The notes under the pieces are model-generated. The model was not told the DNA's origin and did no database searches. It saw nothing but the letters and a program-made list of their open reading frames with translations. Position numbers and translations under genes: made by a program. Of a stretch of 64,000 nucleotides of DNA, positions 11,350 to 24,374 are shown in pieces. The stretch is from assembly GCA_002189035.1 (NCBI GenBank), contig NEEC01000016.1, positions 2,007,001 through 2,071,000 on the forward strand. Reading direction: 5' to 3'. The stretch comes from Utricularia gibba (Eukaryota; Streptophyta; Magnoliopsida; Lamiales; Lentibulariaceae). The stretch's first letter is position 1, and the number at the start of each line of letters is the position of its first letter.

Positions 11350-14300
11350 GATGGTATGGATACCTACATTGATGTTATGGATCCTAAAATTTTTTCTTTG
11401 CAATACTTTCGTGAAATGGCTACTTTATATGGTTATCAAAATGCACAAACTACTAGTGTGTGGATGAAATGTTGCAACGATGTTAGGGAAATCGTAAGTG
11501 AGGTTGAAGTAGTTAATGATTGCATTGATATAATGGTTATCTAAAAATTGATTTAGAAATCCTGATCTTAGGAGATAGAAATTCAAGTGTAGTGGAGAAC
11601 AATGAGGATGAATTGATTTCAAAGAATTTAGATTAGTTATTGTTGTTTTGTGTTGCTATGGCTTAGATTGTGCAGTTCATTACAAACGAATAAATTTTTT
11701 TTGTGGGATATTATTGTTAGGCCACATGTTTGATGATGTGGTAGATTTGTTTGAAGCGCACCAAAATTTAACTATTACAAAGGAAAGGAGCAATGAAGCC
11801 ATAGTAGACAATAATCAAGAACAAAATATTTTTTTGTACCGTTTACATTATCTTCTATAATAGTCCATGCTCTTTTTTTTTTTAAATATAATGTCAAGTG
11901 TCATGTGTCATGTTCAAAGCTGTAGCAAATGGTACCCTTGACATTATCTTATGTAGTAGTCAACTTACATTTGTTATTTAAATATTATGTCATGTGTCAT
12001 GTTCGAAGGTGTAGCACATGGAGGTAATTTAGAAGCTTAGAATGTTACAAAAGGTAATGGTAAAAAAATTGCCTTTTCATCAACAAATAAGGCCATAGTG
12101 GAAAAAAGTAACACAAAAGGTTAGTGTCTTAACATTTCTGACATGTTAACTGATATGATAGAAAAAAAACTTGCATTTTCAGGTTCCATTGGAGAAGTTA
12201 CTCAAGAACAGAGGATAAACGAGATAATAAATAGTTACTGAGCCAGGAAGCAAGAAGACCTAGCAAGGAAGAATGATTTGAGGAGGGAAAAAAGAGTAGT
12301 CACATGGTAAATTTCCTAATTTTTAATATCATGTAGTTTTTATCACTAGTATATTAAATCTAGAGATCAAGTACCAGATTTGAAGTTAGTAGATATCTCT
12401 ATGAGGTGCCATGGGTGAAAGGAGAAATTACAATCACCAGATAAATCTACTATCATATTGAAACAAAGTGATGAAGACAAACATGGAGGCCATACACCAG
12501 ATGATTTTATTGGAAACACAAAACAACAAATTGATCAAGAAGATGATTGTATGGTTTCTGATGATGATTTTTGGAGTGAAGAGTTTCATTTGTTTGGTGA
12601 AATACATGAAACAACAATTAGGGAAGATCCAGTGAGGTAGAAAGGTGTCATTCAATAGACAACTCAAACATCTAAAACTGGAAAAATTTCAAATTTCTTG
12701 GTTGAGAAAGAGGTTTGTGTGGTCGATGATGATACAAACCTTAAAAGTTTTAGTATGAGGATGATGAAGCAGGAGTGGTAAACATGAGGCTAAGAGTGCA
12801 ATAGAAAACTACAACTTTAAGAAAGGGAATGACATCATTTTTATGACTAATAATTGACAACGGTTAGTTGCTTACTATAGAGAAGGGCTTGCAAGTGGAT
12901 GATAAATCTTTCACAAACAAAGAATGACAAAGGATGGACTATAAAATCATATAATGAAAAGCACACAGCTTGTGGTAGGAGGCCTAAGCTAATGTCTATG
13001 AAATCTCATTGGTTAGGTGAGGAGTATGCTAAATTTGTTGCAAAACACCCGAAGGTCTCAACTCAAGATTTTAGGAAGCATGTTGTGTCAACATTGAAGA
13101 TAGATGTTTCCAATGCACAGGCTCAACGAGGGAGAGCAGTAGCTAGGGCAGAAGTTAGTGATACTACGCTTGAGCAGTGGAGTAAGCTGAGAAGTTATTT
13201 AGATGAGTTAAGAGTTGCAAATCCGAAGTCAACTATTGTTTTGAAGACTAGAAATGATACAAGTTTAGAAAAAAAGTAATTCTACGGGTTGTATATTTGT
13301 TTTGGCACCATTAAGAAGAATTTTAAAAATGGTTGTCATAAATTCATTGGAGTTGATGATTGCTTTTTGAAAGGGCCATTCGGTGGACAGTTACTCACTG
13401 CCGTTGGGGTTGATGCCAATAACTATATGATGTGACCCTCTAATCTATAGAGATTAGCAACCCATGAACAAGAGGTGATTTTGAAGTTAAAAAAGGAACC
13501 ACCCAAGTCTACCCTTAAGAGAATGAATCTCTTGCAACTAGACTTTGAAAGTAAGAGAATTAGGAGCCACACTTCAGAAAGGAGAAGGAATTGGAAATGA
13601 TAATCTTAGAACGCTACAAGCTCAAAACTTGATAAATTAAGAGTGTTCAAGCACTCAGAGAAGAAGAGAATCCTCACAAGATACATAAAAATGAACTAAA
13701 GGTACTCCACATAGTACATCTTTAAGGTATTTATACCCTAGAATTGGACTCTAACATTACAAAGTCCAAGCTAACAAAAGAAAGCCTAACAAGTCCAATA
13801 ATGCACATGAAAGATGGGGAGATATTTTGGACTCTAAGGTAGATTGAGACTCCAATAGTTGAACTCCTTTGATGATAATACTTTAGGCCCAATGTTGATT
13901 CTGATAGTGTTGAGTAGAGCTTTGAGTTTAGCTTCAACCATCTTGCTCTTACTTCTTGTAATTGGTCTTGGTGCAATGATCTTACTCTCCAGTGTGCTCA
14001 CTTGTGCAACATCCTCATCATTCTTTAAATACTCTTTATTATCTTCCTGAGGCTCATCACTCTATTTTTCCTTATGCTTTTGTTGTGGTAGAGAAGGAAA
14101 ATCTTGTTAACTGGAGATGGTTCATTGAGCTTTTAAAGAAGGATTTGGAAGTTGACCAGGGGAAATTTTGGACATACATGTCTAACAAACAAAAGGGACT
14201 AGTTGAGTGCTTTGAAGAGCTACTACTTGAAGCTGAAAATTGTTTTTGTGTGTGGCATCTACATGGAAATATGAAAAGAGCAGGCTTCACTGGAATGGCA

Positions 14301-15140
14301 GTAAAAAAACTGTTTTGGGCAGCAGTTAGGGCAACGAGGGTAGAAGTTTGGAAGTATCACATGGATGAGATGAAAGCACAGTTTCTTTAAGCACATGAGT
14401 GGCTTCAAACAAAAGATCCACATGAATGGAGTTAGGCTTTTTTCTCTCCTTTTTCTAATTGTGATGTTCTTTTAAACAATTTTTATGAGTGTTTCAATGC
14501 AATGCTTGTTGAAGCACATGAACAACCCATCATCCAACTATTAGAGGGAAATAGGAATATACTGATGCATCGTATAGACAATATGAGGACACAAGGTTTG
14601 AAATAGGAGTGTCAGTTATGCCCTAGGAGTAGAACATTGTTAGATAAATTAGAGGATGATGCAGCAAAATATTTTGCAATGAGGAGCGATGAGAAAAACT
14701 ACCAAGTTGTTGGTCCCTATATGACTAGAACAATCAATTTAGTAGAAAAACTTGTAGCTGTGGTTCATGGAAATTGACTTATTTTCCATGTTGTCATGCG
14801 GTGGCTGCTATATGGCATAGAGGGCATCAGTGGAATACTATATCAATGAATGCTACAAGATAAGTGCTTTGCTTGGACAATATCAACACTCTATTGGTTG
14901 TGTTTCAAGTGAAGACATCTGAAGACCTTATGCAGTTCTTTCTCCACTACCACCAATTTATGAGAAGGGTGTTGGTAGGCCGAAGAAGACAAGTAAACGG
15001 AACCCTGAAGAGCCTCCTCCTGCTAAAAATCCAAATCGAACCCGAGGTCTTTCAAGAGAGTATAACCAATGCAGTAATTGCCAACAAGTTGGCCACAATA
15101 AGTGGACTTGCAAGAAGTTAGAAAAAAGCAAAGGACACTG
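11350..15140 (+). pseudogene. MuDR-type MULE transposase, broken
   Basis: Pieces appear in the family order, separated by stops and gaps. An N-terminal PB1-like part is at 11356-11544 (YIDVMDPKIFSLQYFREMATLYGY). The MuDR DNA-binding part is at 12899-13279 (SYNEKHTACGRRPKLMS, HPKVSTQDFRKHV). The MULE DDE domain runs from 13340 (FIGVDDCFLKGPFGGQLLTAVGVDANNY), is interrupted, and resumes from 14064 (FPYAFVVVEKENLVNWRWFIELL, NKQKGLVECFEELLLEAENCFCVWHLHGN) to 14390. A SWIM zinc finger is at about 14750-14850 (CGSWKLTYFPCCHAVAAIWHRGHQW). A zinc knuckle CSNCQQVGHNKWTC lies near 15076-15117. Several in-frame stops make it inactive. Confidence 0.85.
13427..14058. mobile_element. 632-bp insertion inside the MULE transposase
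   Basis: Removing this segment joins DANNY to IFPYAF in frame, restoring the normal DDE-domain wording. The flanks ACTAT (13422-13426) and ACTCT (14059-14063) look like an imperfect target duplication. The reverse strand carries a TATA-like GGGTATAAATACC (near 13725-13740), so a solo LTR is possible, but the ends are not clean TG...CA. A 7-base inverted repeat (CTAATCT/AGATTAG) lies near the left end. Confidence 0.7.
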
Positions 15141-16589
15141 TGTAAGCTCTTTTTTGACTTCTGGTTCTAATTTTTTACTATTAAAATTAATTTCTTATTA
15201 TCTATTTCATCAAAGGAAACGAAACCCTAATTTGCTACAAAAAACTGAAGAGAGCACTGTTGATCAACAAGATGGAAATGAGGCTTTGGTCCCTATAAAT
15301 GAACGAGCACCATAGAATGAAACAACTATTAAAATAACATCAACAAGCGCCACAAGTCAGGTAATTTATATGTGAACTACTAAGAATACCATTTATGCAC
15401 CTAATTAATCTAAGGCATGATTTTTTTAAGGTTAATACAAAAGGAAAGCGGGTTGTAGCTTCACATGATTATGCAAATCAACCAAAAAAGAAGAAGAAAT
15501 TACATGTGACTAACATATACTTACCATAGTATAACAACTTAAAAAATGCAGATAGCTAACAACTACTTTTTTCTTGTAGAATACTTAAGTGACCATTGGA
15601 AAACCATCTACAAGGCAAACATTTCCGGTTTCAGAAAACACAATGGTTATGAATGCACCAATGATCGTGAAAGGTAACAACAACTATGTCCCTTTATCCA
15701 ACCTCAAAAATAGCTTGAAGAGAAATTAGAAGCTAGCATTCATGGTCAAGTAAAATGAAATGTAGAATTGATGAACATGACATTTATTAGGATTTGTTGT
15801 TGTATAATGATATGTACCATGGATGGTTAGCATGTTCTTAAGGATTTTTTGTTATTGACCCTCTATGTATTTAATGGAAAATATTTTAGTATTTGTATTT
15901 TCACATAATTAGTGTCTATCGCCATCTGCTTTGCGTTTTTTTAGGAGAAAAATAATTAAAGTTGCACCATTAATTGATAATGAAAATAATATTAACTAGA
16001 AGAAAAGTAATTATTATTGCGTTTAAACAAAAACCAAGAATTGAAACCTTATGAAAAAATTTTGATCGAAATATGCAAATGAGTTAAAGATTGTGACCAA
16101 TTATTGAAATTTTCCCCTAAAGGGAAAATGAAGAAATGGCAGCAATGTAATTGTATATGTCCTCCAGTGACGGAATCCACTACATGACTCTCAATTGAAA
16201 CCCTATGAAAAAATTATGACTGAAAATTAAGTGCTTTTAAGAATATAACCAAGAAACACAAATTTTTGAAATTAACTCGCATACCTTTGAATAAATGTAT
16301 ATATGCCTAAAGCGGTTGTCAACATTTATGGTAATGTCTACAATGCTCCCCAAATTAATGTTTGTATTCACATCTAAATCTTCTAATGTGACATTTTTGC
16401 GGTGATAACAAAACCTATCAAGCTCTATAAAGTATAAAGCATTTGAGAAGAGGCAAAATGTTGTCTCCCACAAGTTAGAGCCGATCTATGACACTCTTGA
16501 TATGGTTTGACAAGGTACATTGTTATTATATGAATGCATTTTTATTTGAATCGTACATATTGTCATTATACATATTTCATTGTTTGTAG

Positions 16590-17448
16590 GACAGCTTGAG
16601 TGGACTCCTTACGAGGATATGCATTTACTATATGTCTCAGAATGTGATTGTATGCTTTGGTAGTACGTTGGTTCAATGATATATGCATCTTGGGTGGAGC
16701 CCCATTGCCTTAAACAAGTTTCTCGCCAATTTGGATGTGGTCATGTTATTCCATCCCTTCTAGACCGATATCTTGCAGAACATAAATTCACTAGAGACCC
16801 CTACGATATTGATTGGACATTGGAGCATGCTACACGTATAGTGTTGTGGACATTTAGGCACACTCATATTCTCCAGTTTCATATAGTGTTTGAGGGGGTA
16901 CATGGCATGGTATAGGCTGCATGCGTTGTTGTATCTTGGAAGAAGACGAGAGAAGGGTGATGGATGTCGAGGTGGAGATGCATAGCTGATAACTTATGCA
17001 GTAAAATAAACCTTTATATAAATATGGGTAATATTGTCCACACTAATTCCTCATTTTTTTTTTGTCTTCAGGTAGTATAGCTACACAGATTTCATACTAA
17101 GGGATCAAAAAGCAATGTGGGTGTATGAGGGGCCTAAGCCAGTAGCTTGGATGGCTCATGCCACAACAGTCATCATTGCTTAGTGAGACTAATCCATTAA
17201 TAGGAATTGATGGTGACCCCTTACAAGTCCACATGGACCAAACATATGAGGATTTCAATTCAGAGATGCTTCAGCAATGTATGACACCAACGAGCAAACC
17301 ATCAACATGTGAGGCTCCTTCTTCCTACCTACAATCACCACTCTTGACTACCATTCCATCATATCCTTGGTCACCTCCTTACTCGGAGTTTATGATACCT
17401 CATATAGGATCAAGCCAATCTAGTGTTGGGAGGGGACATGCTTATTGA
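16590..17448 (+). pseudogene. Plant mobile domain (PMD) protein fragment
   Basis: The frame reading LEWTPYEDMHLLYVSE... then ASWVEPHCLKQVSRQFGCGHVIPSLLDRY... and DPYDIDWTLEHATRIVLWTFR (to about 16915) resembles the C-terminal half of the plant mobile (aminotransferase-like) domain carried by many MULEs and MAIN-like genes: the VMRQFG...IP...DW...LW pattern. Stops follow at 16914 and beyond. The open frame 17158-17448 is Ser/Pro/Thr-rich and may be its tail. On the other strand at 16300-16473 the wording ELDRFCYHRKNVTLEDLDV is reminiscent of the domain's N-terminal TLEDV motif, which would mean local inversion; that is weaker. Confidence 0.45.
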
Positions 17449-20339
17449 AGATTCTTGTTGCCACCACCATATAGTGGTTCACATGATGTGATACGTCTGT
17501 CATCATCATGATGACGTAAGCATGTGTAGCTGGAATCACTATTCAAATCATTATATGTAGATGTGTTTTGTGATAATAAACTCTAATGTAAATCTTCAAT
17601 GAATAACCTACTTTTAAGAAAATAGTTTAAAAAAATCATATAGAAAACATCAAGAATAAATAATTTCTACTAGCAATTAATCAAAGTTATTTAAATCAGA
17701 AAATATTGAATCCATCTCACTATTCTGCTAGTGATCGATTTGCTCTCCAATCTATTTCATTGTGAATTCTTGTGCAATGTTGTCGATCAACAATAGTCCG
17801 ACGTTGTGTAGGATCATTGTATAGAGTCCAACACAAGTAGAGGACATAGGTATTAGAACCCAGATATTTGAAAACCTCTTCATTGTATGTTTTCGCAAAG
17901 CATTCAATATATCGAGACTAATTATGAGATTGTATGCACTTACATTTACCTTTTTAGTAGCAGCAATTGTCAAGGTTGAAATTCACACCTCATAAACTTA
18001 GACTTTGATGCCATGTTCCCAAAGAAGGAACATAAGGCTTTATTATCATACTAACTTAAACTCATAGGAAGATTGAATTAGTTTAGGTTACATCACATAG
18101 TAAGAGGTGAAGCAAAAAGAAAGTAATTCACATAGCCATTATACAACATAGTGGAAAACATATTATTTTAGCTTACATGACTCCCTACACAAACTTAACA
18201 CTTCAAGGATTCATAAAGACAACCTTGAAACGTAAGGACTAGTTTGGATGCGAGCTTCACTTTGAACGATCAACTTAGGCCCACAACCAAGAGGCTTCAA
18301 AATGACTAACAATGAGATCCTTTCCCTATGGCCTGGATCATAGCACCTAATCCTGCCTTTCTCATTCATTTCTTGGAATAATTAGCTGTCAAGGCACTAA
18401 ATGCAATTCATTAAATCAAGAAGACCACATAGAGCAAGCATGTATCCATTCAAAATAAAGGTTCATCAAAAAACAAGAATAAGCAATAACATTTGACTTA
18501 TCATCATGACTGTATCAACTATGTGACCATTCACGTGCATGGTTGTACCCCTTGATCTCAGTAACTTTAGTCTGGCACCTTAGAGGCCAAGATCAAGAAG
18601 TTCTTTTTGGCTTTGGGCCACCCGCTTTACCAACTCCACACGATTGTAGCTCCTTTGCTTTTTTTCCATTCCTCAACCTCATACTGTTTGGTGGCCAAAA
18701 CTCGATAAGGAGTTACCTCAAGCATGCTTGACCTATAGGAATGTACATCCACAGCTCCCCACAAGTTTTCTATTTCAAAAACCTGTACCTCAATCTCATA
18801 ACACATCACGATGCACATAAAAACCATGCCATATTTCATGAAATTTTTCTTATTTAAAATTACTAAAAAAAAATCATTTGAAAGCTAGGGAGCATGGCTT
18901 TATTCAGTAATAGAAATTCAAGCACCCAATAGAAAGTTATGAAATCAAGAGATTGGACTCAAAAAATCAATTTCTGAGGCTTGACAGAATTCAAAGATCT
19001 TAAAAGATAAACCCTTAACATCCTGCTTCCATATCCAAATTAATAAATTCTTTTTGAAACATAAATAAAGGATAAAGAGATGTCACATTAAGCATACCTC
19101 ATGAATCATAGCCAATCAACACATAAAAGTCATGAAATACATAAAAGCACACATTTACTCATAGAACACATCACATAAATTCAGAACCCATCATCCCACT
19201 TACCTTTATCCAAACTGGATCCTTCCAAAGCCAAACCCTTTGTAAACATCTATGCTATAAGCTTGAGAAATCTTGTGTTTTTGAAACCACTACACAGGTC
19301 TCAACAAACCAAACTTCACAACGGTGCAAACTATTTTTATGATATCCCTATAAGCTGATCCTCCACGTTTTCCTCCTTTCAAAAATGCTTTTTCTTCCAT
19401 CTATTCTCCTTTTATAATGTTAGTCATGCTTATCTTTAATTCCTCTAATCGAGATATATATCATCACAATCAAAACAAATGGCATTTCCTTAATCTACAT
19501 GAAACACATGTCAACACCATATTAAAACAAGTGATGCTCATTGATTGGCCATGCTGCATATTTTATTTGTGTTGTCGTGAGCTAATTAAAACACATGTTG
19601 CTTTCTAATTGGTCATGGTTGCATGCATAATCTTTTTCTATTCTACCTTTTCTTTTCCTCCTATTCTAATTCTTGTTCTAAAATATCACAACAATAGCAT
19701 GAGAGCATGAAACACCATACTTAGTTCACTTTCCACAATTACAAGTTTGATTGCAAAGCATCACTCTGTAGTGATAGCGTCTCCCTTTCCCACGGCTGAT
19801 GACTTCAATCTAAAATGACACATTCATATTCTCGAATTGGCACACATGATGTGTCTTTGCTCATTCTCATGCTCTGTCTCAAAAATCTTTTACCTTCCTC
19901 TAAAAGAGCTTGTGTACATCGATAACAAGTGTTATATATAAAATAAAATAATGAAACATTAAAAACACCCAAGACTAGGTAATCTCAAAATTGTACCTAA
20001 TAATTTTCTGTCGTCAAGGTGATCTCATGTTTATGCTCACAGAGGATGGTAGCCGACTTGTACAATGTAGTCTCAACAATTGTATCCTAGGAAAACTGGT
20101 GACAAACTTTGAAAATGTTGTTCACGATCTCCGTTGCAATAGAAGTTAGATTCCTGAAACATCTACTTGAATCATATGAGAAGCCTATCTCTCAAATGAA
20201 TCATTTTCCGGCTCAAAGAACCATGCATAAGTTATCAGATTTTTCTTTTGAATCCTTTCAAATTACATCATCAACTTTCTTGGATCATAGGTCGCTCCGG
20301 CATTGTAAGTCATTTGCTTAAGTATTTTGTTTCCAAGCT
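17449..20339. other. Repeat-like AT-rich DNA between PMD and MULE relics
   Basis: No recognisable protein. Short open frames (for example 17752-17973 on the - strand and 18627-18839 on the - strand) match nothing I know. Composition and position suggest decayed transposon sequence. Confidence 0.35.
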
Positions 20340-21570
20340 TCTTATTGAAGTTGGAAACATAATGATGCAAATAAAAAGTGGGCTAGATGGCCTTCTTGAA
20401 ACCCATGGTAATTCCTCATAGTTGCAAGTATGCCTCCAGCTTTGTTCGAGATTATGTTAGCTTGGCTTTGAAAAAAAAGTACTCATCTAGTAAATCTATA
20501 AACCAAAGATATGCATCCATACTCTCCTTGTCGATACATGCATAGGCTAGCAGTAAGATGTGACCACCTCAAACCTTGATAGTAGTCACGAGCAAGTTGT
20601 GGTCATAACATCCATATACAAAGGTGGTATCGACCATAATAACAGACATGTAAAACTTGAATGCTTGAATAAAGGAACCATAGGCCCAAAAATATAATGC
20701 ATGATTTTATTGTAGTTTCCTGCAATAGTGGGAAGACAGTCCCATGAGATCATTGTACCCGGATTGGCCTACTTGATTGCCACAAAAAACGTAAGCAGTT
20801 TTTGCACCAACGATTCCCATGTTTCATAGACCAACTCAAAAGCAAGTTGAGCACCATATCATGTACATTCATAAGTAATCTTCTTCTTCTAATATTTTTA
20901 AAAAATGCATTTTCAAGCATCCACAACTTTAATCTCTAAAAAAAGAAAAGTTATTAAAATATAAACTATGTAAAGAAATTTGAGAAATATTTAAACTATA
21001 CCTCCTTCTTTATGTGCAATATGCATAAGCTCATATTCAATGAACAAACCAGAAAGTTTGTGATGTTGTGCGCTCCATCAATGTATGTCATGCAAACATG
21101 CTTAGTCACAAACTGATAATTGCCAAACTCTACCATGTGTAGATTACATAATCCTTATACACCAATAACACTTAGAATCCATGTTAGCATGAGCACATTT
21201 TCTCTCTCAGAATGTGGGATGACTAATTGGAATTATGAATTCATATCCTCATTTTATATGATACTGGACAACACAATATTGGGAATGAACTTCACTAGCA
21301 AATGCAATTTTCTTATTTAACACGTATGCCTTCTCATCTTAATGCCTATATTTGCCACCATAGTATTTACCGGATTATTTTGGAAAGGGGGCACTCCTCC
21401 CTCACGAACCACCCCAGAGAACTGTTGAGAGCGAGATCTAGACAATTGTATTACATGATGTGCCTCAATTCTGTTTTTTGGTGTTTCATCCTTGCAAACA
21501 TTCTTTGAAGGGGCTTCAGAATTCTCATTCAAGTTGGTGTCTCCACCATCATCATCAAAGTCGACCACAT
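20340..21570 (-). pseudogene. MULE transposase relic
   Basis: Read on the - strand, 20683 down to 20469 gives AYGSFIQAFKFYMSVIMVDTTFVYGCYDHNLLV, then a stop, then LLLAYACIDKESMDAYLWFIDLL. This follows the MULE DDE pattern (FKYCRPVISIDGTHLYGKYKGKLL...FPLAFAIVDEESNDSWGWFL). The first catalytic Asp is present (MVDTT). The upstream frame 21317-21568 (DDDGGDTNLNENSEAPSKN) may be its N terminus. It is a different MULE lineage from the one at 10863-16111. Multiple stops make it inactive. Confidence 0.6.
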
Positions 21571-22284
21571 CTTCAAAAAGGTAATGACAATAATTTCATA
21601 CATTTAGAATTAACATCGTTAAAATTACTTTTTAAGGGATATCCTTCAGCCAAATTCACACTTTAGTTGTTATCATGGCTTAAACATAATGGTAATTGAA
21701 GACTCGGGGATATATCTATAATACAATTAATTATTATCAATATATAAAATAAATAGTTATTAATATATCCAATAAAACAAATATCTCTATAGTTGACATC
21801 TGGCAAATTGGTGTAAGGCCATGAAGAAGTATATGAACTTTCATCCTCATTGTAGAGCAAATTGACATTTTTGCTATTAAATATCATGTTACTCGGATAT
21901 TGACATTTCCAAAAAAAATTAAAAAAAATCTTTAATGCATTTATCCATTATGAAATGGTAAAACAAATGTAAACTTAAATAAAAGTAATTTAATAATAAT
22001 AATAATAATATAATCAACAATTGTGTGATTATTATAGACTATCATACAAAAATTGTATCAAAATAATTAAATAATAAAAAATAAAATTAAAAAGTAAATT
22101 GTTTATTATTATAAAATATCATATAAAATAGTATAAAAATTTAAATAAAAAAATTACAAAGGAAAAAAAAAGATATTACCAAATTTTTCTCTAAATCTAA
22201 CTTTACTTAATCTTGAATATGAATAAGAAATTTGTGGAGGTAGAAAATATATATAGAAGAGAAAATATGGGCTTAGCAGTGAAG
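21571..22284. repeat. AT-rich tract with a TAA microsatellite
   Basis: Very AT-rich sequence without genes. It includes an uninterrupted TAA repeat of about seven units near 21991-22011. Confidence 0.7.
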
Positions 22285-22400
22285 TGGTGTCATTAATGAC
22301 GTCTAATCTAAAGCATCATCATTGATGGTGCATGTATGAAGGCACCATTAATAATAGCGTGAGCCATCCTATGTGTGGAAGGCATCATTACTCATCAAGT
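22285..22400. repeat. Cluster of four near-palindromic CATTAATG-type motifs
   Basis: GGTGTCATTAATGACGTC, AGCATCATCATTGATGGTGC, GGCACCATTAATAATAGCG and GGCATCATTACTCATC occur within 115 bases, each resembling a GGYRYCATTAATGRYRCC core. Such words occur near the ends of MULE/PMD elements as I recall them, and the MULE relic lies just left. No function is shown. Confidence 0.4.
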
Positions 22401-22904
22401 ATAGTATTAATTATATAATATAATTTTTAACCATTATTATATAACTTAGTTTTTCCATTCTACTTAATGGTCTAGCATGTGCCATGCTAGCTCCTTGGAA
22501 ACACATTCCTAAATTGTTGCAGCAATTCTTCTATGCCTTCGTTCTCTTCCTATGTGCTAGCATATGTGGAATGCAACAATAAATTATAGGCTTGTTGCCC
22601 CCTTTCATCCCCATAGATGGAACAATCCTCGCTTCAGTGTATGTACACCCACCTCCTTCCATCAATGTCGCATAATTCTAGTACTCGTTCATGGTAGCCT
22701 ATCTTCGCATGGTGCACTTCCCAACCAGTCAATTCCTCACACTACCTCTTGTCCTTAAAGCCCCAACTACCATAGGGTCACAACCTTCCCAAGCCTAATT
22801 CAAATTGTGGGAATTTCCTATTACTCGTCAACAATCCCCCCTGAGCATTCTTACTCTCTATATGATAAATGAAAATTTCCTAATGTTGTTGCAAAAATAG
22901 AAAT

Positions 22905-24050
22905 TTTGTATCAAATAAATTTATAAACCCTAATCTACACAAAATACAAATTTGAAAAATTTGTATAGTGGATTTTGGGATCGATCACAAGAGCTTGTGC
23001 TTGTTATGTGTTTCAGCAGATGCAGAATTCGGAATAAGAGTTGGTCTTAGTCTAAGCTCAAACTAACAATAGTAAACAAGTTCAGTAAACAATATCATAT
23101 CTCACGTTGAAGATAGCAAATACTAGTTTTAACACAGAGTAATGTGAAGATGCCTTAAGGGTCTGCATGTGGTGTGGTGCTAAAATGCCTAAACCCTATA
23201 CTCACAGCTTCAAACAACCTAAGTCTACCCAAGTCATTCATCATATTTTTGGGTAAGCTAGTCCCAAATATCATCACTAACATTGCAATTAGGTCTACCC
23301 ACATGCAAAGCATATAGAATTAGGTCTACCCGGTTCTACTGATTTTATCCTAGACTAATACCTACTACTCCCACTTTGATGTGTTGGTCTACCTCTAAAT
23401 CAAACATCTTAGTTATGAAGTTACTTATTTCCCTCCTTAGGTCTACCCATGGAATGATAGAAACAAGAACTAAGAAACAATCATAAATTTCATTATTAAT
23501 CCTAGATTCACACCACCATGCTTCACCTTAAAGCATCCCTAAAATTTTAGCTACTCATACTTGGAAAATAAAACATGATTTAATCTAGGAAAATAAAACA
23601 TGATTTAATCTAGACAATGTGGCAAAAATAACAGAAACATTGTAAGTAAGTCAGATACAGCAACTTAAAACGTTCAAAAAACGAAAAGGAAATAAAGATT
23701 GTTCTATTGCCCGGTTACTACTGTTCATGGCCCAGAACAGTAACGCTGGGCTAGGCTCTAATGCTGTTCTTGAGGATGAAGCCCTCCTTCTCCTCTTCTC
23801 GTTAGTATTCTTCGTGTTGGGGGAGAAGCCCCCTCGTGTGTGATCGCATGTGTTCTTCCCGCTCCATCCTTTTTCGAAAAATATCTCCCCTCTTTTACTC
23901 CATTGCACTGTTCCTTACACCAGCATTGTTCTCGGCCTGAACTTGCAGATTGTAGGCGCTAGAACAGTGCTCTTTGTCTCTCTTAGGATGTTGTGCCCTT
24001 TTCTACTTATTCCACACGTTTGTGAGTTTGATTTGATGTGAATCCTCTTG
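22905..24050. repeat. Dispersed repeat, copy 1
   Basis: The words TCAAATAAATTTATAAACCC, GATCGATCACAAGAG and GTGCTTGTTATGTG recur, diverged and in the same order, at about 39508-39610. The segment also repeats GGTCTACCC several times (23220-23450) and carries several ACTGTTC/AACAGT words (23700-23970). I recognise no protein in it. Confidence 0.45.
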
Positions 24051-24374
24051 TTGAACTTAATTAAACATTAATAACAAAGATGATGGACAACATAAACACA
24101 TAAAATTAATATAAATAACACATAAAACATGAAAAACCATATTTAACTAACATAAACCATAATAAAACATAACCATTTTGCATAATAAAATTCAAAGAAA
24201 ACGTATGTCATCACTATCATGCGACCTCTCCTTTCACCTTGGGAATCTTTCAATGCAATTGTTAGCTATACATGAGTGGGTTGCCTTCCCTTAGGTCAGA
24301 CGCCTACATCTATCGTGGTTGCCCCTCATTGGTGGCATAGTCACCCAAACGATTGACTTTAGACCATTCGCTCA

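Larger units (their letters stand above)
10863..16111 (+). mobile_element. Mutator-like element (MULE) with short imperfect terminal inverted repeats
   Basis: A 22-base sequence at 10863-10884 (AATTTCA...TTGGTCACAAT) recurs inverted at 16090-16111 with one mismatch. The pair brackets a degenerate MuDR-type transposase reading left to right. Similarity fades beyond these 22 bases, so the true ends may lie slightly outside; I could not see a 9-11 bp target duplication. A further exact 18-base inverted match pairs 10858-10875 with 16261-16278. Confidence 0.6.

Noticed and set aside
17752-17973. 73-codon - strand frame considered as a Harbinger or nuclease fragment
   Set aside because: The LHNV-like wording is too short and the rest does not follow any transposase pattern.
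18543-18839. Opposed 62- and 70-codon frames
   Set aside because: Overlapping on both strands with no motif; best explained as chance frames in repeat-like DNA.
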